A DNA stretch of 42,091 nucleotides from an uncultured Bacteroidales bacterium (GCA_903929315.1 CAIYUC010000108.1:1-42091), one strand, 5' to 3'; positions 8,783 to 18,677 are shown, counted from the stretch's first letter. Numbers and translations: made by a program. The notes: a model not told the origin generated them from the sequence alone.

Positions 8783-10315
8783 ATGAATGATTTCGACGTG
8801 ATCATTATCGGCAGCGGTCTTGGCGGTTTACTTTGCGGGTATATCCTAAGCAAAGAAGGGAAGAATGTGTGTATCCTTGAAAAGAATCATCAGCCGGGCG
8901 GTTGTCTTCAGTCATTTCGAAGGAATGGAGTGGATTTTGACACGGGAGTTCATTACATCGGTGCTCTCGATGAAGGCCAGATTCTCAACCGCTATTTTCG
9001 TTATTTCGGGCTCATCGGTAAAATTAAATTCCGGAAGCTGGATCAGAACGGTTTTGATATCATCGCTTTTGATGATGAAGAATACCCGATGGCCATGGGA
9101 TTTGATAACTTCATTGAAAATCTCCTGCCCTTTTTTCCTTCGGAAAAACCTGCGCTGCAAAATTTTGTGGATGCATTACAAAAAATAAGCAAGGCATTTC
9201 CTTTATACAACCTCGAAGTTCCAAAAGATCACAAGGAAGATATTTATTATAACCAAAGCGCATATGATTTTTTCAATTCTTTCTCAATCACCGGATCCGC
9301 TCTCCCGATCCGGCGGATGACAAATCGCAAAAGTTCAACTTCCCGGCATCTTCTCACTGATGTCCTGGCGGGTAATAACTTCCTCTATGCCGGAAATCCG
9401 GGAATAACACCTCTTTATATAGCTGCACTGATTAATCATTCTTTTATTTCCAGCGCTTGGCGTCCTGTTGATGGCAGCGCCCAAATTAGCGACCGGTTGA
9501 CCGATCAAATCCGTCTGGCAGGGGGAAAACTGTTAACCGGCAGGGAAGTTTCCAGGATAGGGATCAGGAACAATAGTTTCAATGTTACTACAAAAGCAGG
9601 AGAACAAATTACAGCCGATTGTCTGGTGTCTGCAATACATCCCGCACAGACCCTTGCAATGACAGACCCATCAACCCTCAGAAAAGTCTTTTCCGACAGG
9701 ATCATGAAACTGAAAAATACACCTTCCTGTTTTGCATTGTTTATTGTCCTGAAAGAAAATTCTTTCCCACAATTGAATTACAACTATTATTTTCATAGCG
9801 AGAACAGTGTTTGGACCGCTTTCCCGGAAAGCGCCTGGCCTGGAAGTTATATGCTTTATACTCCTTCCTGTTCCGGGAACAATAAATATGCTAAAAGTAT
9901 GGTTATCATGACCGTCATGAACTTCAATGAGGTAAGGAATTGGAAAAGGACGTCAAGTGGTCATCGTGGAATGGATTATCTTGATTTTAAGGATCAGAAA
10001 ACTGAAATATTGCTTACCCTGGTTGAAAAAAAGTTTCCGGGATTGCGGTCAAAAATAAATTTCCTTGACTCCTCAACCCCTTTGACCTGGCGTGACCATA
10101 CAGGCACTCCGGAAGGTTCAATGTACGGTATTCAAAAGGATTTCAATGATCCCCTTAAAACGACAATATTGCCGAGGACAAAAATCCCGAACCTGTATTT
10201 TACAGGACAAAATATAAATCTTCACGGTGTGCTTGGTGTGACGATCGGATCAGTACTGACATGTGGTGAAATGATTGGGCTTGATTCCCTTATTAAAAAG
10301 ATCCGGAATGCCTGA
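8783..10315 (+). CDS. Phytoene-desaturase/carotenoid-isomerase-like NAD(P)/FAD-dependent oxidoreductase
   Basis: 510 aa; 'DVIIIGSGLGGLLCGYILSKEGKNVCILEKNHQPGGCLQSF' dinucleotide-binding motif and C-terminal 'NLYFTGQNINLHGVLGVTIGS'. Confidence 0.9.
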   Translation: MNDFDVIIIGSGLGGLLCGYILSKEGKNVCILEKNHQPGGCLQSFRRNGVDFDTGVHYIGALDEGQILNRYFRYFGLIGKIKFRKLDQNGFDIIAFDDEEYPMAMGFDNFIENLLPFFPSEKPALQNFVDALQKISKAFPLYNLEVPKDHKEDIYYNQSAYDFFNSFSITGSALPIRRMTNRKSSTSRHLLTDVLAGNNFLYAGNPGITPLYIAALINHSFISSAWRPVDGSAQISDRLTDQIRLAGGKLLTGREVSRIGIRNNSFNVTTKAGEQITADCLVSAIHPAQTLAMTDPSTLRKVFSDRIMKLKNTPSCFALFIVLKENSFPQLNYNYYFHSENSVWTAFPESAWPGSYMLYTPSCSGNNKYAKSMVIMTVMNFNEVRNWKRTSSGHRGMDYLDFKDQKTEILLTLVEKKFPGLRSKINFLDSSTPLTWRDHTGTPEGSMYGIQKDFNDPLKTTILPRTKIPNLYFTGQNINLHGVLGVTIGSVLTCGEMIGLDSLIKKIRNA

Positions 10316-12017
10316 AAAAAAACTCAAAAGTTGGAAAAGAATAACTATTTTCCTGGGTGTCAGCTTAGGTTTTATCCTCTTAGTGGTCGTTGGATTTCAT
10401 TATGCTACATGCATACAACCTCCAGTCCCGGACGATCTGGGTTCTTTATCCTTAAAGATCGACAATCCCGAAAAGGATTTCTTTACCTGTGGGAACAACT
10501 GGTTAAAAAAAAGCAATTCCGGTCTTTGGGAGTTGTACCTTGAAGGAAAACCTTTTGAAAGAGGTGTTATAAACGGCAAATTGACAAAAGTTCTTATCGA
10601 AAAACAGGAAGAAGCTTTCACTGGCCGGATAAGGGAAATAATTCCGTCGCCAATGTATCTCCGGTTCCTGAAATATTTCATTTATTGGTTTAACCGTAAC
10701 CTGGATAAATACATCCCTGAAGAATATAAACTTGAGATCTATGGTATTTCATTATCCGCCTCAGAAAAATATTCTTTTATCGGCTCAAATTACCAGCGCA
10801 TGCTCAATTATCATTCTGCCCATGATATTGGTCATGCATTGCAAAATATGGGGTTGGTAGGATGTACTTCCTTTGGTGTATGGGGTGATAAATCCCTGGA
10901 TGGATCTCTTTTGATCGGCCGGAATTTTGATTTTTATGTCGGGGATCCATTTGCGGAAAACAAGCTCGTCTGTTTTGAAAAACCGGCTAAAGGTTATCCT
11001 TTTATGATGATTGGCTGGGGCAGTATGATCGGTGTTTTGTCAGGCATGAATGATAAAGGATTGACCGTTACCATTAATGCTGCAAGATCGGAAATACCTT
11101 ATTCAGCAAGGACACCTATTTCGATCATGGCCAGGGAGATTCTCCAGTATGCAAAGAATATCCATGAAGCTTGTGAAATTGCAAAAAAAAGTGAGACGTT
11201 CATATCGGAATCCATATTGATCGGGTCAGCAGAGGATAACAAAGCCGTCATTATTGAAAAGTCCCCTTCTCAGATCGCGATCAATGACCCAAAAGCGAAT
11301 TATATTGTCTGTGCAAATCATTTTCAAAATCCGGTTTTTTTCAATGACTCGAAAAACCGTAAAGACCGTCAGGAAAATGCATCTGTTTACAGGTATAAAA
11401 GGGTTTTGCAGGATATTACAGAGGAGCAGCCGCTCGACATAAGCAAGGTAGCAGCTATTTTACGTGACCGGTCAGGGTTGAACAATGCGAATATCGGTAT
11501 GGGTAACGAAAAAGCTATCAACCAGCTTATCGCGCATCATTCCGTGATTTTCGAACCGTCCAGACAGCTCGTCTGGATTTCCACGAATCCATGGCAACTG
11601 GGTAGTTATGTTTGTTATGACCTGAATAAAATTTTTCATACTTTTGCCGGGTTGCAGCGGAAGGTTGAAATAACGGCACAGGATAATATCCTTCCTGCAG
11701 ATCCCTTTATAGGTTCAGATGATTACTGTCATTTCCTCAGGTTCAGGCAAATGCGCAAGGTTATTAAAACCGTTACTGAATCTAATGAGATCCTGACGCT
11801 GCCGGATTCTTTTATCCGTGAATTTATTATGACCAATCCTGAATATTTTGAAGTATATTCAGTTACAGGTGATTATTATCAACATATAAACCGTCCGGAT
11901 AGTGGGATGATCAATTTCAGAAGGGCGCTTCACAAAGAAATACCACGCTGGAGTGAAAAGAAGAAAATTATTGAGAAGATGAGCGGTTGTGTTCTACAAA
12001 CTAAACGAATGAAATAA
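10308..12017 (+). CDS. C45 family Ntn-hydrolase/acyltransferase (acyl-CoA:6-aminopenicillanic acid acyltransferase-like)
   Basis: 'GLVGCTSFGVWG...LLIGRNFDF...GMNDKGLTVTINA'; candidate nucleophile Cys186 (codon 10863); N-terminal TM segment; ATG 10308 (MPEKK) overlaps the upstream stop, preferred over 10275. Confidence 0.87.
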   Translation: MPEKKLKSWKRITIFLGVSLGFILLVVVGFHYATCIQPPVPDDLGSLSLKIDNPEKDFFTCGNNWLKKSNSGLWELYLEGKPFERGVINGKLTKVLIEKQEEAFTGRIREIIPSPMYLRFLKYFIYWFNRNLDKYIPEEYKLEIYGISLSASEKYSFIGSNYQRMLNYHSAHDIGHALQNMGLVGCTSFGVWGDKSLDGSLLIGRNFDFYVGDPFAENKLVCFEKPAKGYPFMMIGWGSMIGVLSGMNDKGLTVTINAARSEIPYSARTPISIMAREILQYAKNIHEACEIAKKSETFISESILIGSAEDNKAVIIEKSPSQIAINDPKANYIVCANHFQNPVFFNDSKNRKDRQENASVYRYKRVLQDITEEQPLDISKVAAILRDRSGLNNANIGMGNEKAINQLIAHHSVIFEPSRQLVWISTNPWQLGSYVCYDLNKIFHTFAGLQRKVEITAQDNILPADPFIGSDDYCHFLRFRQMRKVIKTVTESNEILTLPDSFIREFIMTNPEYFEVYSVTGDYYQHINRPDSGMINFRRALHKEIPRWSEKKKIIEKMSGCVLQTKRMK

Positions 12018-13288
12018 TGAAGTTCAGACTCATTTATCCCCGATGGGAAAAGCTCGAAGGACAGACACTGTTTTCTCTTCCTCCACATGGTCCTGTTGTG
12101 ATGGCTGCTGCAATCCCCGGTGATGTTGAAATTGATTTTATTGACGAGAATGTTGAAGATCTTGTAATTGATGATACTTCTGATTTTATAGGGATCTCAA
12201 TGATGCTTACGACACAGGTCAAGAGAGGGTGGGCCATTGCAGATGAGTTCAGGAAATTAGGAAAGAAAGTTATCTTCGGAGGTATTTCTACCATGCTCCA
12301 TGCCGAAGAAACCCTGCCTCATGCAGATTCGGTATTCCTGGGGGAAGTGGAAGGACGGCTTAAGAACGTTTTTGATGATTTCCATGCGAATCGCCTTCAG
12401 AAGATTTACAATTACCTGAATAATCCCCCCCTCATGGAGCTTATCGGCCCGGCACGCAGGGATATCCTTAAAAAAGACCTTTATTATCACAAGGGATTCC
12501 GTATGGTCGATCTTTTCCATGCCTCCCGCGGGTGTATCTATGATTGTTATCCTTGTGCAGTACGTTATCTGGGTGGACGGGGTTTCCGTCCCAGACCGAT
12601 GGATAAGGTTATTGAAGAGCTGTCAGCGCTGGATAATAACCGGCTTTTCATCGTGGATAATTCACTGGCATTGGATTCCGGTTGGGAAAAAGAGCTTTTC
12701 AGGGCAATGATCCCGTTAAAAAAGAAATGGGTAAGCCATACCATAGAAGATAAGCCGGAAATTCTTGATCTTGCTGCACAGGCCGGCGCATGGTATGTTT
12801 ACCAGGCCATTTTCGATACTTCCGATTACATCAAAAACCGGATCAAACAGTATCACGATTATGGAATAGGTGTTGAAGGGACTATTCTTCTTGGCCTGGA
12901 TAACCAAACCGAAGATGATATCAAAAGACTGATCGATTTTCTGTTCGAAATCAATCTCGATCTTGCAGAATTTACGATTCTTGCACCATTTCCCCATACA
13001 AAAGCGTATACCGACCTCAGAAAACAAAACCGTATTTTCGATTATGACTGGGATCATTACAATGCCGGGAAAGTTGTTTATTATCCAAAAAATATGTCCC
13101 CTGAAAGGTTACAGGAGCTTTATCATTATGCCTGGGATGCATTCTATAAAAACGAACCCCAAACTCAAAAGATGTTTAACCTTCTCAGTGTCGTTTTACA
13201 ACGGGAAACAGATGATGGCACCTACCTTCCCAGGAGACGGGATCTGATAGACGAGAGCTTTGGGAAAAAAGTGGATAAAGTAGCATAA
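12017..13288 (+). CDS. B12-binding domain/radical SAM protein
   Basis: 423 aa; 'SRGCIYDCYPCAVR' CxxxCxxC, N-terminal B12-binding-type fold; TAATG overlap with the previous gene. Confidence 0.88.
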   Translation: MKFRLIYPRWEKLEGQTLFSLPPHGPVVMAAAIPGDVEIDFIDENVEDLVIDDTSDFIGISMMLTTQVKRGWAIADEFRKLGKKVIFGGISTMLHAEETLPHADSVFLGEVEGRLKNVFDDFHANRLQKIYNYLNNPPLMELIGPARRDILKKDLYYHKGFRMVDLFHASRGCIYDCYPCAVRYLGGRGFRPRPMDKVIEELSALDNNRLFIVDNSLALDSGWEKELFRAMIPLKKKWVSHTIEDKPEILDLAAQAGAWYVYQAIFDTSDYIKNRIKQYHDYGIGVEGTILLGLDNQTEDDIKRLIDFLFEINLDLAEFTILAPFPHTKAYTDLRKQNRIFDYDWDHYNAGKVVYYPKNMSPERLQELYHYAWDAFYKNEPQTQKMFNLLSVVLQRETDDGTYLPRRRDLIDESFGKKVDKVA

Positions 13289-13291
13289 AGA

Positions 13292-13678
13292 ATGGAGACA
13301 AACCCGGAATTCAGCAAATACATGAATTCATACTATGACTTTAAAGGTCTTTGGGATAGTCCTTCAAGGTGCGGCCTTTGTGTGATAAAGCGGACCGACA
13401 GGAATATCCTGGTTATTGTGACCGAGATCTATCGCCAGAACCCGGGTACAGCCGTAACGGAATGTGTTGCAACATTAGCAACCTGGCTATTAAAGGAATA
13501 CAAGGTCACCCCTGAAAATTTCATCTTCATTGAACATTCACCGGATTTGAAAAGTAAACTTACTTTCTACGGTGAAACCTTTGATCTTGTCAGTTTTGAC
13601 TGGGATGGGAATAATTTTACGAACCCGGTCTGGACAAGACTTTCCCAGGAAGTGGTAGATGTAATGATGAAGGCATGA
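13292..13678 (+). CDS. Conserved-looking hypothetical protein of 128 aa
   Basis: Good ORF tightly packed in the operon (3 nt after radical SAM gene, ATGA overlap with TonB receptor); no family recognised. Confidence 0.75.
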   Translation: METNPEFSKYMNSYYDFKGLWDSPSRCGLCVIKRTDRNILVIVTEIYRQNPGTAVTECVATLATWLLKEYKVTPENFIFIEHSPDLKSKLTFYGETFDLVSFDWDGNNFTNPVWTRLSQEVVDVMMKA

Positions 13679-16110
13679 AAGCAATAAGCTTCAAGCTTCA
13701 AAATAGGATCACGAAGCATTTTACTTCATTCTTTCCTTATGGAAAATCCCCATATTTTATTTTTATCATATTATTTCTTTTAGCCGGCTCCATGTCATCC
13801 GGACAGGTCTTTCTGCGGCAAACAATCAAAGGAACAGTAATAGACAAACAATCCCGGGTTCCACTCCAGGGAGCAACGGTTATTTTAATGAACTCCGATC
13901 CTTTGATTGGAACGGTTACAAATTCAGAGGGTATGTTCAGTATGGAGAATATTTCGGTTGGAAAACATCAGATCCGGGTGACCTATATGGGATATATTCC
14001 TTTTCAATCGGATGTGATAACTGTCAGTAGCGGAAAAGAAACGGTTTTGACGGTGGAATTGCAGGAAAGGGTTTATAATTCTCCCGAGGTTGAGGTTAAA
14101 GGTGATTACAGGAAATATGAGGCCATAAATAAAATGGCAACCGTGAGTATCCGGTCATTCAGCGTCGACGAGACCAATCGTTTCGCAGGAAGTTATGGAG
14201 ATCCCGCCCGGATGGCCGCAAATTTCGCAGGAATTACTTCAGGGATTGATAACAGGAACGACATCATCGTGCGTGGAAATTCCCCTATGGGATTACAATG
14301 GAGAATCGACGGTATGGAGATCCCTAATCCCAACCATTTTGCAGCGGTCGGAACAACAGGAGGACCGGTAACGATCATCAATGATAACCTTCTTACCAAT
14401 TCCGATTTTCTCAGCGGCGCTTTCCCTGCCCAATACGGAAATTCAATTGCCGGAATATTCGATATGAGAATGCGTACAGGGAACACTGAAAAACACGAAT
14501 ACTGGGGTCAGGTTGGCTGGAATGGAGTGGAATTGGGAGCCGAGGGTCCCTTTTCGAAAAATTCCAAGGCTTCCTATCTTATTGCATACCGTTTTTCTTT
14601 ATTGCAATTAATAAGTTACACAGGGATAAAGTTGAATGTAAATCCGCAATACCAGGATCTGAATTTTAAACTTAACATCCCGACGAAAAATGCCGGTACT
14701 TTTACCTTCACCGGGATTGGCGGAATCAGTTATATCGAGCTTTTTGATAGCCGGAAAGACCAGGGAAAATGGAATTTCCCCGAGTATGGCGAAGATCTTT
14801 CAAACGGATCAAATATGGGAGCACTGGGGGTTTCAAATACCTTTTTCTTCAATAAAACGCTTTGGCTGAAGAACAGCCTCTATCTCGTCGGATCAAGGGT
14901 TTATACAAAAATCGATTCCTTTACCGCCGTCCATCTTCAACCATCTCCGTGGGCAGGTGAAAATTCAACCGAAATGAAATATTCATTTTCTTCAATGATA
15001 ATGAAAAAATTCTCTGTAAAGAACACGGTCGATGGAGGGCTATTCCTGGACTGGTATCATATGCACTTTGCAGACAGTATAATGATGAAGGGCCGATTCA
15101 GGACAAATACCGGTTCAAAGGAAAATATGCAATTGATCCGGTTATTCGCCCAATGGCAGCATAAATTCTCAGATTATTTTACAATAACTTCCGGCCTTTA
15201 TTATCAATACCTGAGCTTGAATGGAAGCATGTCATTGGAACCACGTTTGGGATTTGACTGGATATTCAATGAAAGACACTCATTTGATTTTGGCGCCGGG
15301 TTATATAGTCAGACTCAACCACGGGTGATGTATTTTGTTCTATCCCCCTTGCCTGATGGCTCCTACCGTCAAACAAACCGGGATCTTGGCTTTACCCGTT
15401 CAGGACATCTGGCGGCCGGTTATAACTACCTGATATCGCATGATCTTCGGTTCAGGATGGAAGTCTATTATGAGTATCTGTTCGATCTGCCGGTCAAATC
15501 AACAATCCCGCAATATACAGTCATCAACCAGGGCCATGAATTCTTTGTCGACCGCCAGTACAGTGACAGCCTTGTCAATCGTGGCACAGGGAAGAACTAT
15601 GGAGTGGAATTCACCTTTGAAAGATTTTTTAGCAGCAATTACTTTTTCCTTCTGACAGCATCTATCTTCAATTCCACTTATCAGGCTTATGATAAGGTGA
15701 TCCGAAGCACGGCGTTCAATGGGAACTATGCAGTAAACGCCACAGGTGGTTATGAATTCAAGATCGGAAAACGGAAATTGGGTGTCATGTCATTCGGACT
15801 CCGGGCAACCTGGGCCGGGGGTGACCCGTATATTCCGTTTGATGTGGAAGCAACGAAAGCTACGCACCAGACAATCATGGACTGGCAACATTCTTTCGAG
15901 CCCAGGTATCCTGATTATAAGCGATTGTCTTTTCGCTTCGGGATCAAACGGAACCGTAAAAATTATTCCATTGAATTTCTCCTCGACCTCCAGTACCGAA
16001 CCAACTACACGAATGTATACCTTCAAAGGATCGACGTGATCACAGGTCAGATCTACAATTTCTACAACATGGGATTTTTCCCGATGGGAACGTGGAGGAT
16101 CCAGTTCTAA
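13675..16110 (+). CDS. TonB-dependent outer-membrane receptor with CarboxypepD_reg-like N-terminal domain
   Basis: 811 aa; 'IKGTVIDKQSRVPLQGATVILMNSDPLIGTVTNSEGMFSM', plug-like 'NRNDIIVRGNSPMGLQWRIDGMEIPNPNHF', beta-barrel C-terminus. Confidence 0.9.
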   Translation: MKAISFKLQNRITKHFTSFFPYGKSPYFIFIILFLLAGSMSSGQVFLRQTIKGTVIDKQSRVPLQGATVILMNSDPLIGTVTNSEGMFSMENISVGKHQIRVTYMGYIPFQSDVITVSSGKETVLTVELQERVYNSPEVEVKGDYRKYEAINKMATVSIRSFSVDETNRFAGSYGDPARMAANFAGITSGIDNRNDIIVRGNSPMGLQWRIDGMEIPNPNHFAAVGTTGGPVTIINDNLLTNSDFLSGAFPAQYGNSIAGIFDMRMRTGNTEKHEYWGQVGWNGVELGAEGPFSKNSKASYLIAYRFSLLQLISYTGIKLNVNPQYQDLNFKLNIPTKNAGTFTFTGIGGISYIELFDSRKDQGKWNFPEYGEDLSNGSNMGALGVSNTFFFNKTLWLKNSLYLVGSRVYTKIDSFTAVHLQPSPWAGENSTEMKYSFSSMIMKKFSVKNTVDGGLFLDWYHMHFADSIMMKGRFRTNTGSKENMQLIRLFAQWQHKFSDYFTITSGLYYQYLSLNGSMSLEPRLGFDWIFNERHSFDFGAGLYSQTQPRVMYFVLSPLPDGSYRQTNRDLGFTRSGHLAAGYNYLISHDLRFRMEVYYEYLFDLPVKSTIPQYTVINQGHEFFVDRQYSDSLVNRGTGKNYGVEFTFERFFSSNYFFLLTASIFNSTYQAYDKVIRSTAFNGNYAVNATGGYEFKIGKRKLGVMSFGLRATWAGGDPYIPFDVEATKATHQTIMDWQHSFEPRYPDYKRLSFRFGIKRNRKNYSIEFLLDLQYRTNYTNVYLQRIDVITGQIYNFYNMGFFPMGTWRIQF

Positions 16111-16128
16111 CTCTTTTTCTATTGTGAA

Positions 16129-16161
16129 TTGTGAAACAATGGAAAAAATCAAGTAAATTTG
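16129..16161 (+). promoter_or_regulatory. Candidate promoter TTG-N22-TAAATTTG
   Basis: Bacteroidota -33/-7-like spacing, about 49 nt upstream of 16211. Confidence 0.35.
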
Positions 16162-16210
16162 ACCTCGTATAGTTTACTATTCAATCCACCCAATATTATA
16201 TTCAGTTACA

Positions 16211-17176
16211 ATGACAGAAACAATTATTGAACCGATCGAAAAATATGGACTTCGCCAGCAAGCCCGACCTACAGTCCTATTTTCGAAAATTGGGATCGTC
16301 GGCTGTGGTACCGTCGGTCAGGAATTGGCTATTACCGCCTCAAAACATGGTATTGAAGTGATCTTTCTCGAACTCTCCGAACAATTGATCCATCATTCAC
16401 TTGATGAGATACGGAAGGAACTGGACAGACAAATCAACCATTGGGGGCTTACATCCAATGAGAAGACCATAATCTTATCCCGTATCAAGGGAACTCTTTC
16501 CTATGAAGACTTCCACGATTGTGAGCTGGTAGTTGAAGCCATTAAATCCAAACAAAGAGAATCAAGACTGGAAATCCGTAAAGAGGTTTTTAAGAATATT
16601 GAAAAACACGTTAGTAAAGAGTGTATTATCGCCACCAATTCCTCCACCCTGGTGATAACGGAGATGTCATCAGAGCTGGAGCACAATGAACGCTGCGTCA
16701 GCTTACATATTTCAATTACAGCGCCGGGAGCCAGTGTCGTGGAAGTAGCCAAAGGTTTACACACAAGTGATGATGCCTACGAAAAAGTGATGAAGTTTGT
16801 AAAACTACTGGATAAAATTGCGATCCCTGTCACTGAGTCCCCGGGACTTATCAGCGTTAGACTTTTTGTTGTGTTTCTCAATGAAGCTTGTGAAACTTTA
16901 ATGGAAGGGGTGAGCTCGATGGAGCATATCGACCAGACCATGCGTTATTGCTTTAATATGCCGTTGGGACCGTTTGAATTTGCCGATAAAGTCGGACTGG
17001 ATAAAGTGCTTCGCTGGACGGAAAACCTGTACAGCGAATTTGGGCTTTCCCGCTATATCGCCTCCCCTATGATTAAAAAATTAGCCAGGGCGAACAGGCT
17101 GGGAAGAATGACAGGGGCCGGTTTCTATGAATATAACAGCGAAGGGAACAAGATCGTTGAGGACACATGTTGTTAG
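16211..17176 (+). CDS. 3-hydroxyacyl-CoA dehydrogenase family protein
   Basis: 'KIGIVGCGTVGQELAITASKHGIEVIFLE' NAD-binding motif, 'TNSSTLVITEMSS', C-terminal 'GPFEFADKVGLDKVL'. Confidence 0.9.
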   Translation: MTETIIEPIEKYGLRQQARPTVLFSKIGIVGCGTVGQELAITASKHGIEVIFLELSEQLIHHSLDEIRKELDRQINHWGLTSNEKTIILSRIKGTLSYEDFHDCELVVEAIKSKQRESRLEIRKEVFKNIEKHVSKECIIATNSSTLVITEMSSELEHNERCVSLHISITAPGASVVEVAKGLHTSDDAYEKVMKFVKLLDKIAIPVTESPGLISVRLFVVFLNEACETLMEGVSSMEHIDQTMRYCFNMPLGPFEFADKVGLDKVLRWTENLYSEFGLSRYIASPMIKKLARANRLGRMTGAGFYEYNSEGNKIVEDTCC

Positions 17177-17222
17177 CAGCAGATGAAATTATAGTGATGA
17201 ACCATTAATTAGATAAAACTTT

Positions 17223-18434
17223 ATGAATATTCTCGTTTTGAACTGTGGCAGTTCATCTATTAAATACCAGTTGTTTAACATTGAAAGTCAAACCTTATTT
17301 GCAAAAGGGATTGTTGAAAAAGTAGGGTTAAAAGGTTCCTTCTTAAGACATGAGAAACAAAACGGGGATCAGGTCCGTTTAGAAGGCGAAGTAATAGATC
17401 ACCAGATCGGAATTGAATACCTCTTGGGTGTATTGATAAGCAAAGAACATGGTTGTATCAAAGCTCTGTCTGAGATCAATGCCGTCGGACATCGCATTGT
17501 TCATGGAGGGGAGCGGTTCCAGGAAAGCACCCTGATCAACGACAAGACCCTGAAAGATATAAAAATGTGCATCCCGTTGGCTCCCTTGCATAATCCCGCC
17601 AACCTGAAAGGTGTATTAGCTATGCAACATCTCCTTCCGGATGTTCCCCAGGTGGGTGTTTTTGATACCGCCTTTCACCAAACAATGCCCGATTATACCT
17701 ATATGTATGCGATCCCTTATTCTTTATATAAAAAATATGGGATACGCCGCTATGGATTTCATGGCACAAGCCATTATTATGTCGCCCGCCGTGCCTGTCA
17801 GATTCTTGGTGTAGACATGAATACACAAAAAATCATTACCTGCCATCTCGGGAATGGGTCATCAATGACCGCCATCCTGAATGGGAAATCGATAGATACA
17901 TCAATGGGCCTGACTCCTGTTGAGGGACTGATCATGGGAACCCGTTGCGGGGATATGGATCTGGGAGCGATGACATTCATAATGGAAAAAGAGGAACTCA
18001 GCCTGCAGACAGTGGACACCCTTATCAATAAATTTAGCGGGATGTTAGGTATAACCGGCGTTTCGTCCGATATGCGTGAAATTGAAAAAGCAGCTGACAA
18101 TGGTAACGAAAGAGCTATCCTCGGTTTGAAAATGTACCGCTACCGGATCAAAAAATACATCGGAGCCTACGCCGCTTCGTTGGAAGGGTTAGATCTGCTG
18201 ATCTTTACAGGTGGGATAGGCGAAAACGATCCTGTCACACGTGAAGAATGCTGCAAAGGCTTGGAATATATGGGGATTGAATTTGATAGTGTAGTAAATC
18301 AGAAGGTTCGCGGGAAAGAAGTGCTGCTTAACAAACCTAAATCCAAAGTAAAAGTCATGACCATCCCAACAAACGAAGAACTGATCATCGCTGAACATAC
18401 CTATAAAATTGTTACAGAGATGACACAATCCTGA
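17223..18434 (+). CDS. ackA: Acetate kinase
   Basis: 403 aa; 'MNILVLNCGSSSIKYQLF', 'NAVGHRIVHGGERF', 'YGFHGTSHYYVA', 'HLGNGSS', 'FTGGIGEN'. Confidence 0.97.
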   Translation: MNILVLNCGSSSIKYQLFNIESQTLFAKGIVEKVGLKGSFLRHEKQNGDQVRLEGEVIDHQIGIEYLLGVLISKEHGCIKALSEINAVGHRIVHGGERFQESTLINDKTLKDIKMCIPLAPLHNPANLKGVLAMQHLLPDVPQVGVFDTAFHQTMPDYTYMYAIPYSLYKKYGIRRYGFHGTSHYYVARRACQILGVDMNTQKIITCHLGNGSSMTAILNGKSIDTSMGLTPVEGLIMGTRCGDMDLGAMTFIMEKEELSLQTVDTLINKFSGMLGITGVSSDMREIEKAADNGNERAILGLKMYRYRIKKYIGAYAASLEGLDLLIFTGGIGENDPVTREECCKGLEYMGIEFDSVVNQKVRGKEVLLNKPKSKVKVMTIPTNEELIIAEHTYKIVTEMTQS

Positions 18435-18669
18435 TCACTCTTGATTCTTCATTCTTAATTTCCTTTCCCTATTTGCTGTGAGGCAGGTGTGTCTATAATG
18501 TAAAAACTATATTTAAAAGCGAAGGTGCTGAGAAGTTCCTATGGGGCTTTAGATTGATGTTGTTCTGTTTTACTTTTTAGTCCACCGCACAAAGTCTTTA
18601 TCATACCAGCAGTTCAAAATAAAATTTAACCATTTTTTTTCAATAGAACACAAAAAAAATAATTTTTTT

Positions 18670-18677
18670 TAACTTTG
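18670..18677 (+). promoter_or_regulatory. Candidate -7 element TAACTTTG preceded by A8-TAA-T8 tract
   Basis: TAnnTTTG 22 nt upstream of ATG 18700; A8 (18652-18659) and T8 (18663-18670) adjacent. Confidence 0.35.

Noticed and set aside
13681-13700. Repeat AAGCTTCAAGCTTCAA at the TonB receptor start
   Set aside because: Two short units within coding sequence (KAISFKLQ); too short to claim as an element.
18435-18669. Possible small RNA or riboswitch in the 265-bp gap after ackA
   Set aside because: No recognisable conserved fold or aptamer motif; AT-rich spacer with a candidate -7 element is sufficient explanation.
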